NCBI RefSeq assembly: GCF_036884655.1
Contig: NC_088357.1
Location: forward strand, 4,393,001-4,457,000
From: Musa acuminata AAA Group
Taxonomy: Eukaryota > Streptophyta > Magnoliopsida > Zingiberales > Musaceae
Direction: 5' to 3'
Length of the DNA: 64,000 nucleotides
Part shown: positions 31,101 to 41,600 of the stretch, piece after piece
Position numbering within the stretch: the first letter of the stretch is position 1
How the letters are laid out: each line of letters starts with the position of its first letter
Notes under the pieces: model-generated
The model's input: only the letters and a program-made list of their open reading frames with translations
What the model was told of the DNA's origin: nothing
The model's database searches: none
Position numbers and translations under genes: made by a program

Positions 31101-33378
31101 ACATGACTTAATACAATTGTCTAAAACATCATGAATAAACAAAGTACTATAGTTAATCCAGTTTTTACCTATCCAAAGCATTAGATATCTATTAAATAAG
31201 TAGCATCATTATACAATTATACAATAACCCTGAATATCCTTATTTAATATAACTAGTATTGCTGAGCTGCCAATCACTCGCACTTTACTCTACTGTCCCA
31301 ACTTATTTGATAAACAATTGGAAGAAATTATGAGTCCAACAGCCCACATAAATTTTTAATCATACACAATTTTTAGAAAAATACAAGTCTTGCTATTCAA
31401 TTCGTAGCACAATGTTGCAAGAGTGCTAATAAATTGTTGGTTCCATGACACTTTAAATTTGGTCTTCCAAAGACGTCTTTTTGAGACAGCCTTTCTTCCA
31501 AAGTATTTTGAAAAGAATTTATGACCTAGACTGCTTGGGGAGACAGTTAATATGGCTATAATGTACAAGGAGGGGAGCCGTCTCATGATATACCAATTAT
31601 TTTTATGATTATCAGAAGTTCACATCTTCCTTTAGAAACATATTCGTAGACAACCAAGCGTCTTTTAAATGATTTAAACTACTTGAGATAAAATTCTTTA
31701 CATATAATGATATGCATTCATCACTGTCCAACTTAAAACAGGTCTCCTAATAAATTTAGGATTGCATAAACTTCAGAGACCATCTTCTAACTACATCATG
31801 ACTTTTATGACCCATTATTGTTCTCAAGTGCGTTCATTTTGTTGTTGGCTATGAATATGTGGTTTATAATCTTAACAATTCTTTCCTGTTAGAATCGTCA
31901 AAATTCAAGCTAGCACTCTGGATCATCTCTCGTTCATTATTTAACTGAATTGCTTAGATTTCTGGAACCAAGATAAGGTAACTATCCTGTATTATAAATA
32001 AGCCGATGATAACTTTGAGACCAGGTATTAGAGACGTCCAAAGTTGAGTGACAACTGAAAAAAGGAATCATTAAAACATTCTTTGATATTTTCACAATAT
32101 AGAAAATTATTACTGGAGTCTTGTGCGATGCTGCCTGTAGATTTTTAATTGGATGGTTTGTTTTTCCAAAGTTCAGGATGTCTTTGGTTTGTGGTAACTT
32201 GAGGCCATAATGATTGTTTGCTGTGTAATTATCGCCCTACCTGCTGATACAAATCATCATGGATATGCAATGTGCAAATGTAACTTTTGGCAGGTTGCTT
32301 TGAAGTCAAGCTCTGATAAGTCAGGGAAGTTTTTTAATGATCTCTTGAACTTTTTTTATTGGTTTTCTTATATATATAATGCTATGATAGAACCTTTAGG
32401 GATTGAACCATCTTAAAGCAATTTATCTTTAAAATTGAATCAAACTTACTTTTAACAGTTCTCAAGGCTTTAGGTAAAGAAGTTGGGTAAACTACTGCTA
32501 TATTTTGAATAGTAGAGGTTTATTGTTCCTAAATTCAGGATGTTTTCTGCTCTAGGTTGGCTAAATGAGGCTTGAGCAACAGTTCATGCTGAACCAATGT
32601 ACTTCAAACATAAGCCGGCAGGACATCTTTATGTGCAAATTTGAATTTGGTAGTGTAGAACCCCATTTCAAGGAAATAGGGTGAGTCAGTTTGATGTTCT
32701 TTTACTTAATATTACTTAATTTTTTTCTGAAAATAAGAACGCATAATTTGCTTTAAGTTGGTCCTACTCGTTATCCTTCAATTGTACCTAATACAATCCA
32801 TTGTAAATCGAGGTCTAGACAAAGTGACAATCCAACATGGAAAGTAATATGACTGAGTCAGATTCAAGTCAAATTAAGTGATTTTTGAATCTGACTCAAC
32901 TAATCCAACTGAAGTTTGTCACAAAGTTTCTGCATGTCACAGATAGTAGGAAAACATTAGAAATCCACTTCATTTCCTGTAACTTCTACAGAGAAAAACA
33001 CCATTTAGTGTATTGCTAATCCTCAAATTTTCACTTACTATGATTTTTTTCAGAATTGTAACCATTCAAATTGAGCCGAAGATGTTCCTAGGAATTAGCA
33101 TTTGAACAGTGAAGTGTTTCCTCCAATTATAGTTCTTGTTTATATCAGTGGAGGACTCTTTCAGCTTTCAACAATGCAATTTTGTGCCACTAATTTATAT
33201 TTATTTCTTTACAAATGTATCTAATGATGCTACAGTTGGTTCAACTATTCTTGAAGTGGACTGGTAGTATTCTGATTAATTTTTGTCCTGCTAACAAAAA
33301 AATTGCTTGCAAACTGATACTATAATGCTATGACTTAGAGTATTGTTGAAGTTATCTTGGTAACAAAGATACAATCAA
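28161..33378. other. Gene-poor AT-rich intergenic block
   Basis: I find no supportable gene in this stretch. ORFs are short and match nothing I recognise; the longest, 31356-31586 on the minus strand, has no family motif. Small local duplications are visible: a TTGATGCAAGACTGTTTTGA phrase near 28717 and 28762, GGCATGGGCACCATA near 29399 and 29464, and a CACACTATGAAATTAAA phrase near 30520 and 30568. These suggest decayed repeat or transposon DNA, but no terminal repeats or reverse transcriptase motifs could be defined. Confidence 0.5.
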
Positions 33379-35540
33379 CATGAGAAATAGTGATATTTAT
33401 ACAGCGGTTCAGTGCTAGTCAGCTAGATATATCAAGAAGGGATGAGAAGGACATGTTATACCACTTGTTTTTTTTACATCTTAAGCTTCACATTGAAAAG
33501 AACCATTCTATAACTTTGTTCCTTAACATGCAATGGTTTCATCAACTGAGGTAATTCCGTCCAGCAATATAATTTAAATCTGTCCAATTTTTACTTATTG
33601 CTTTCTCTTTTGTTCCTATATATTCTTACCCATCATGCATTGGCAACAATCATTTGAAATTATTTTTTTCCTTCTGCATTTTCTATTTTTTGATGTATCC
33701 TTTTGTCAATTGTTCACACAGTAGGTGGGTGAGACATGTGAAATTTACCATTATATTTTTTTATTTTCAATCATGTACGATGCATGTTCTAAATTACATG
33801 CTCTCTTTAACCTGCTTGGCCCAAAATTACAAGTAATGAGGTGAATGAAGGTCTGGGAATACGGTATATCATTTCTTATAATCTGAAAAGATTAATGATA
33901 CAATATAGTAGTTTTGCTTCATAAGAATGGTCTCGATAATCATAATATTATGAAGATTTTTTCTGGTAATCATTTCATATTTTCATATCAAGTTTACGAA
34001 ATTATGCTTTGTTGTAATTCTAGAACTTCTCTTGGCCTTTGCTTTTCTTGAATCTAACAGTGAATAATGCAAGGCTCTTAGTTATTGTATGTCACCACGA
34101 GTAAAGTAAGCTTCATGAAATTCTTCTTTATGATTTTTGTATGGTATTTGACTTCTTGTTTCCTGCTTTATGATAATAAATAAAGCAAGGGTCAATTATA
34201 TTTCTTTTTCGAATTTTGTTACAGTGATTTTTCGTAGTAGCATTTTTCATGAAACAATTTGGAGCATCGATAACTTTTAGATAAGTGTCATGAACTCTAC
34301 ATCCAATAATATTTATCTGTGCTTAGCTTGTATGGTGCACCATCTCAAATACCTGGCACTAAAGTGAATCAAGCCCTAGAATATTGATGTTTAGATATGT
34401 ATCCATAGAACTTCCAAGTCAACAAAGAGTATCTGATATCACCTATAGAGATAGTATGTTTGTGGATTGAATATGATAACGATGATGCTAATGAAGGAAA
34501 GTTTCTCTCAGTTTAACTCATGGTATGCACATGCATACGAGTATGCACATATATGTATCTAGAAATCAATCAAGAGATTAGCTACTTGAGATATTGTGTC
34601 ATGGAAGCTAAGCACGGACGAGTATTGTCAGATGCATAATTCATGATCTTTATTTAAAAGTTATTGATCTTTTTAAATGCTTCAAAATAATTGCTTGTTT
34701 CATGAAAATGCAACTGCAAATAGCAAATAGTTATTGTAACAGAACCCACAGAAAGGAAAAGTATATATATAATTGACTCTTGCCTTATTAATTATAAAAA
34801 AAACAACAAGTCAAATATCATAGGATTCATGAAAAAAAATTACAAAGCTTACTAGTCCTTGTCTTATTCATAAGTAAATTAAAAAATATATAAAGGCTAA
34901 GTGAAATATCATAATAACAACAAAACAAAATTTTCTTTGCAAAGATTACATGTAAACTTGATATGACAATCTGAAATGATAGCTAGATAAATTATTTAAA
35001 TATTAGAAATTATTGAGACTATTCTTACGAAGAACTAATGAACTGTATTATTTATCTTTTTAGTATAAAAAATTGATCATATATTCTCAGTAGTTTTCTA
35101 ACTTCATTATCTGCAATTTTGGTTTAAGCTAGTCAAAAGCATGTAATTTAGAACACATGGTACATGAGTGAAAATAAAAAGGATAGAATAGTAAAACCAT
35201 CCTATTGAGAATAATTTACATAAGGATACATCAAAAAATAAAAAATACAAGGGAACAAAAATAATTTCAAATTAATGTTGCCTGGAAAAAAAAACGTAAC
35301 AAATAAAATTGGACAGAATTTAAGATATATTAGCAAGAACAGAAATACTGGATGGAAATAATTCAACCGATTGAAACTATTGCACATCAAAGAAATTAAA
35401 ATGATTCTTTTCGAATCTTAAGATGTGAAAAACAGGTTGAATTTATTCCTCATGTCTGGTAGTATAACATGTCCACATCCTTTCATAGAATAAGCTAGCT
35501 AGTTGGCATTGGACCACTGTGTAAATGTTATTATTTCATG
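33379..35540. repeat. Giant imperfect inverted repeat (about 1 kb arms)
   Basis: The left arm (about 33379-34408) aligns along its whole length with the reverse complement of the right arm (about 34542-35540), leaving a loop of about 130 bp. Matched landmarks run in order from outside to inside: ACATGTTATA, ACATCTTAAG, CTGTCCAATTTT, TTTTTTGATGTATCCTT, TCTAAATTACATGCT, CATATCAAGTTTAC, CAATTATAT, TTTTCATGAAACAA and GTGCTTAGCTT. The arms have many substitutions and small indels, so it is old. Outside and inside these limits the similarity fades. A transcript through it would form a long, imperfect double-stranded stem. I see no transposase ORF and no clear target-site duplication. It may be a fold-back element, or a head-to-head duplication of unknown sequence. 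Confidence 0.9.
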
Positions 35541-36051
35541 ATATAACTGAAATTCCAGAAGCATCGACTGAAGAAGTTTGAGAAAGAGATTCAAGTATAG
35601 GTCCTATTTTCAAGGAGTCATCAATATCATAACCTTATAAACGTTTTCTAGAGCACTTGGAAATGTAATTTGTAGACACTCATTGACCTCCAATGTAAAA
35701 GTACTTGAGAAGCATGTGGAACAATGCAGACGCAACCGAGAAGAATATCTTTACGAACCCCCGCGACCGCTAAGAACGAATAGAATAAAAAAGAACAGAA
35801 AACCAAAGAATTCACAAGAAGCTCACGAGGGTTTAACGCTTCAAAGAAGCCAAATGGTAGCGACGACGGGGAGCGGTAGATACCCTACCTACCATATGGA
35901 ACGAGGAACGATTCTTGTGCTTGTTGCTCCTCTCTGTTCTGCACTTCCGAGTAACAGACCAAGAGTTCGGATTGGCAGAGATCCACGGGCCCCACGTGAG
36001 CCATTGCCTTACTGTTTTGTTAGCACTGAAGCCAACGATAATTGCTTTCTT
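35541..36051. other. Short segment between two inverted-repeat elements, promoter-like
   Basis: The AT-rich left part gives way at about 35740 to a more GC-rich segment. It contains GGGCCC (35987-35992) directly followed by a G-box CACGTG (35993-35998), and ATTGG (35971-35975), which is CCAAT on the minus strand. This is a plausible plant promoter core facing left, towards the giant inverted repeat, or the relic of a lost gene's 5' end. The 137-residue plus-strand ORF at 35683-36096 has no recognised motif and runs into the neighbouring terminal repeat, so I do not call it. Confidence 0.45.
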
Positions 36052-37300
36052 TATATATTATCCCCTATAGTTAATTGTCTTCGGTGTGTTGATTAGAAGT
36101 TGTATTGATATCTATATCATTATGAAAGAAACATTTAGATTCATTTATCCTAATGACATCAGTAAAGCATGAAAATAAAAAGTAAAAAGATAATTTTAAC
36201 ATTCGATCGCAGACGATGGCGTTGCTGATGTCAATACCGATGTGGTTGTCTGGCTGCCTCCGATAACAATGACATTCGCTCTTATCGCGACACCATCCAT
36301 CTCAACGTGGAGTTCGTTGTTAACCTCATCGTCACTCGTCCCACATCGTTCGTCATCTATGTTGTCGTTGATGTAATTGTCAAGTGATAACTGTGTTGGT
36401 GTTGATACAAATGGTGGTGGCCACCTCGTCGTTGACCCGTCGAGTGGATCTCAACCTCGACCCTTTCCCTTTTGCATCTAAATCATGTTGATGCAAATGT
36501 TGAGTGATTACTACATTGGATGTCATGCTTGAAGATAGCAAAGGACATGACCACCAGCCTCCTCTACCTCCACTAGAGCAACCTGTCAGTCGTCCATGCC
36601 AACCTCAAACATCCTGCTTGGCCCAAACTTCCCTTCACCCTCCTCTCCGATGTCTATAGCATTGGCATCCTCCCCCTGGAGCTCCTCGCTAGGAAGACCC
36701 CCTGGATACGAGAGGTGCTATGAATGATCAGAGAGGTGCAGGCGAAGGTGATGGTCTTATCTAACAACAACGACCACTCGTCGAGGAGGTGGTCGAACAC
36801 GATGTAGAGCTTGCCAATGGAGCATGGATCGAAGGGTGATGGTTGATTGGCATCTACATCAATGCCAACGTAGATGCAAAGAGGGGAGGGATCGAGGCTG
36901 GGATTTGCATGATGGGTCAACGATGAGATGACCACCATCTTCATCGTAATCGCCACCATCATTTGTGTCGACGTCGATATAGTTGCCACACGACAACTAC
37001 ATCAACGTAGATACAAAGTAACACGGGACGAACGACGATGAGATCAATGACACACTCCTCGTCAAGGTGAGTGACAACGATATCGTCGTTCGGAACCATC
37101 ACCAACGATAACATCGTACATCAACAAACATTAAAATTATCTTTTTATTTTTTATTTTTATATTTTCGTCAATAAAACTAACGTCATTAATATAAATGAA
37201 TCTAAATATTTTACTTTCATAACTATAAAGATATCAATATAATTTAAAAAAAAATTAAAACATTAAAATTAAAACAACTAACTATAGAGGATAATATATA
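36052..37300. mobile_element. Pack-MULE-like or fold-back element with long terminal inverted repeats
   Basis: The left end (from TATATATTATCCCCTATAG, 36052) is matched in reverse complement by the right end (37280-37300). The similarity continues inward for about 450 bp on each side (36052 to about 36505; about 36838 to 37300), including ATTTAGATTCATTTAT, AAAAAGATAATTTTAA and a GC-rich inner part. The core of about 330 bp carries a decayed receptor-kinase fragment (separate entry). There is no transposase. No target-site duplication could be identified. Non-autonomous elements with long inverted ends and captured gene fragments are typical of Pack-MULEs, but the class is an inference. Confidence 0.72.
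36529..36723 (+). pseudogene. Decayed receptor-like kinase fragment inside the element
   Basis: One frame reads LKIAKDMTTSLLYLH, a stop, SNLSVVHANLKHP and later SDVYSIGILPLELLARKTP, then another stop. These correspond to the helix before the catalytic loop, a degenerate catalytic loop (HxNLK in place of HRDLK, as in LRR receptor-like pseudokinases) and subdomain IX (SDVYSFG-LLELL-GK-P) of plant LRR receptor-like kinases. Segments between them are missing and there are two in-frame stops, so this is a captured, non-functional piece. The minus-strand ORF over the same region (36654-36989) is a shadow. Confidence 0.7.
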
Positions 37301-37705
37301 ATTAACCCCTCTATAAGAAACTATTTCCCAAACTGGAGAAACACATCAGTAATAATTGCTTGCACATACTTCTTTACGAACACAACTTAGCATCATACTT
37401 CCAGTTGTGTAGGCAAGACATCTGCGGTGTAAGATTGCAACATTATGCAAGCTTCCAAGTATGTAAATATCATGTCAACAGTGTGGAGGATGTAAGTTGG
37501 CACTTTACATTGCTCAAAATTCTACGATCCAAATGCACTTAAACAAGGTTTTCAGCTGCTTCTAAAAGACCAATTTGCTACAAGAGCCTCTATGATTAGA
37601 TAGCAGCTCAACATAAGAATTTCGCCATAGTTAGTACAAAATTTTGTAGCCACCATGGGTGAAGCTACCATCCAATAATCGCACACTCGGTGTGCCTTCC
37701 TGGAT
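37301..37705. other. 3' flank of the eIF3h gene
   Basis: A short AT-rich spacer from the end of the transposon-like element to the eIF3h stop codon. It probably includes the eIF3h 3' UTR. Nothing else is seen. Confidence 0.5.
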
Positions 37706-38556
37706 TTAATTCTCGTGCAAAGCCTTCATTAGGTATAATCTGCTGAAATTCTGACCAGCAACTCTGCAATTTTTGGAACAAAAAAAAAAGTCATCAATGA
37801 GTTTTCTGCTGATTGACATGAAGGACAGGAAGATATAAAATTTAATTTGATTGGAAGAAATCACTGGGTTATAAATACAGCTCAAGCATCTTATACCCAC
37901 TTTTCCAACATCCAAAAGAAGTAAAATATGTTGTAAAAAGGTCAAAGGACAGATCAAACAATTGGTAGTTACTATTCCCATGATTTGTTTCAATTGAAAT
38001 GGCCATCATAACATTTTCTGAAGTTACATGTTAAAAATCTATTTTCTAAGCCAAAAAAAATGACACCCCTTGGTAGAGGTACTAAACCCAATGACCATAT
38101 TATGCCAGAAATAATGGCCATTATTGGATCTCACCAATACAGTAGATTGTTATACAGATTTAGCACATCATGACAACTAAATTATTTAATGAACCATTCT
38201 TTAAATAGTCAAAATATAGCAACAATGAGCATACTTACTATTATTTAACATATAATTATGAGCTGCTGCCATGATATATACTTATATTGAACACAGGGAT
38301 GATAGAAAACTATACTGAACATTTCTATTCTCACCGAAATGGTGCAAATGTGATTCACAGCATGAGACACAAATAAGAAGAAAACAAAGATGTTATGGGT
38401 GTTGACTGTGTCTGAACATGTTTAATGTCTATTAACATCACCAAGTACTAAAAGAAATTAGCATATCCATGCTGAAAAGGATGATGACATGTTTATGTAG
38501 CAGCATAGCAGTAGGATTGGTAAATTAAAACAAAATTAAAATAAAATTTTGCTGGC

Positions 38557-38626
<70 letters not shown>

Positions 38627-41600
38627 TGTATAATGCAAAATGTGTTGTTTAAACTTCATATATGTCATTATCAGGTATTTTACATGCTTCAAATTTTTAA
38701 TATTTAAGAAACCTATACTGAAGTACTATGGAGGACCAGTGACATGTTATTAGCAGAGCTTGCATACCCATTAATTTGGTTGCAGTAGTTGGATGTCTGA
38801 TTTGTGATGAGATAGCTATCCAAATGGGATGGTTCTGGTATTGGCTTGAAGATGGAATTAGAAGGATCTTCCTCAGGCAATGGTTCCTCTCCAGCTGCTT
38901 TCCTTGCCATGTTCTCCACCCTACCACATACAACAAAAAGATCCAAGTCTATCTATCAAATTTTACATGAGACATCTGACTTGATCATAAATAACATGTG
39001 CACAAGGTCAAGCAGAACTCATTGCATCAGATGGGTTTAGTAAAATCACACATTAAAAAAAAAAGACAATACAAACTGTGTTTTGGTTGCATAAAATTGG
39101 CTTTTCACTGTAACGTCTATCCACAGAACTAGTGAATTACCTAAACAGATATTGCATTAACAAATAACAAATAGATTGGCAACGTTCTGAGTGGGAGTCC
39201 AAAGTCCAGAGTGATAGAGTCCAGACAACTACATCCTAGATCCAAATAATTTTACAACTACTAAAGTATATCGTACAATCATATTCAAGTTTGGCCCACA
39301 CGTCATATGCATTGTCATACGCAAGATCATTCAGTCTGCCTCTATTCCTGGAAGAGCATCAAGAAGAAACCGTAGAGGATCATGTCAAGAGCTAGCTACC
39401 ACACAGCATTAGATGATTCATTGTAGAATCTCCAAAGAATTGGTTTCAGTTTCAGTTTCAGTTTCATCACATCAAAAGCAACAGGGTTAGTCAAATGAGA
39501 AGAAACAAGTTTGTATGCAGGTCACATTAGCATAAAAATGAACAGATCAAAACTAAGTCCACATTCAAAATGCATAAGAAATAAGATGGTCCAATGTCTA
39601 AAAATAAACAAAGTGATATCATCTTTTACATAAATTGATTGTGCCAACATTGTACCTCCTCTTCTGAAGCCATGCTTGCTGTTGTGCTTGCTGCCTTGAG
39701 AGACTTCGGTAATAGTATTGGAACTGAAAGCAGAAAAAAATAAAATGAAAATATGAATGTCTTTGCTAGAATGAAGCAAGCCTAATCCTTTGTGTGGCAG
39801 AACAAACCTTATTCTGTTCAGAAGAGAGATCTTCCATACAATCAATCAAAAATTCTAAGTTTCTCTCCATGTATGGAGCAGTAGATAACTTCAGTCGATC
39901 ATAATCACACTGTCATAAAATCTCCAGGTATTTTAGACTTATGAATGAAAAGAGACACCAGAAATTCACAGAATGATCCAGTAGAGCATTTATAGAATGG
40001 AAAAACTATCAGACCTGGGCAACAGGAGATTCAGGCTCTAACTCTGTCATGAATGCACTAATAAGTGCAGAATTAGAAATTTTAATCTGCCAGATCAACC
40101 AATGCAAAATATACCTCATGATAAAATTTAAGCAAATAAGTGGATATATATTTGCAAACTCAAGTTGGAAAAACATGTACTGTAGCTTCAAACGACAGCT
40201 TAACATAAACAACTCACAGGAATCTCCTCAAAGATATCGACCCATGACAGTTTCTTTTCCCTCAACCTACAAAAGGCAAAGCAGTAGCATGTATAGTACG
40301 TAGAAATATAGCAATCAACTACTTGATTAACTTAGATCACAAAGGAAGACGTACTTCTCCCCAGTAAAATTATTTTTACGGTGAAGATCCATAAAAGAGT
40401 CTGTGAGTTTCAAGGCCTTGAGAGCTAAAGCACCTTGAGAAGACCTTGATGGATCATATATGATACACACACATCTTCTAATATTCTCCTGCATCAAGAA
40501 TAATGTTATATAAAATTAATACAAGGTCGAAGATATTCATCAAGGACAAAACAGAACCATCAGATATTAACCAAAGCAACATAATAGACAAATATAAAGA
40601 ACCAAGTACACCACCAACCATTACCATCAAAATATAAGCAGACATCATTCCAAATTCTAAATATCACACACGGATGCACAATTGAATTAAAGTCCAATTT
40701 TTTTCTCTTTAAATCTTCATGATGAATATTTTGCATCACTCTGCAGTGTTAGCAGGTATTGTGATGAAAATATCATACTAGCCCATAGTTTATAACCTTA
40801 AATTAGAGCCGCACAAACTTTCCAAGCACACCAACAGCCATCATATTCTTTTTCTTATGCCAACCACCTACCAAAAGCATTGCCCTGAGTTTATGTCAGA
40901 TATTGTACTCAGGATACAAGATGTCTCATGGAATCACATGAAATAGGTTTCACAAGACAGTTTACATGCTCATCCAGCCTCTCAGGTAGATTTCATCTTA
41001 GTTGTGGTCTACAAAATAGAAATGGACAGAATCCATCCCACGAGTTCTCCCAATTCTGGGTGTGACTACATTTCCTTGAGTGCAAGTTACCCTAATCTCT
41101 GATTTGAGAGAAGAAAAACAATAGCGAGAAGAGGGAAAACATGAGTATTAGCACACACACAAAAAAAAGAAAAATCATGTGACCAGCTACAAGAAGTATG
41201 ACACCTTGGATTCAGCAGGCATCAGAAGGCAGAGAATCCAACCTTTGGCCAGACAACTTAAAGCAACCATTATCCACTAGCAGCAAGAAAAATTTACTTT
41301 TTCTACTGGTAGTTTCCACTTCTTTTGTCATTCCTAGAAATTTGATGACATATAAAATCATTAAAAAATCAACCTATGAGATCTAAAAATGTCTCCCCCT
41401 CTTCCGGCAGCCCTCTAGCATTGTTGTTGCCTATTCTTGACCACCACCCCCTACCCTTCCCTTCTTTCTTTCATTGTCATCTCCATCTGTTTAATATTCA
41501 GAAAACATGGTGTATCATAGACGTTCTCCATCCCCTTCACGTCACAAAGCCATGTATTTCAGGATGGAAACTAGGGAACTTTATAAACAAAAAGCAGTTA

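Noticed and set aside
31356..31586. 76-residue minus-strand ORF as a possible retroelement remnant
   Set aside because: No reverse transcriptase, integrase or gag motif could be recognised, and no flanking repeats were found.
35683..36096. 137-residue plus-strand ORF
   Set aside because: No recognisable domain; it starts in spacer and ends inside the terminal inverted repeat of the neighbouring element. The sequence looks more like promoter/leader DNA of the opposite strand.
36654..36989. 111-residue minus-strand ORF in the transposon-like element
   Set aside because: Antisense to the kinase fragment and runs into the inverted repeat; no domain.
38560..38624. AT run as a possible origin or regulatory hairpin
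   Set aside because: A simple dinucleotide repeat within an intron; no reason to give it a function.
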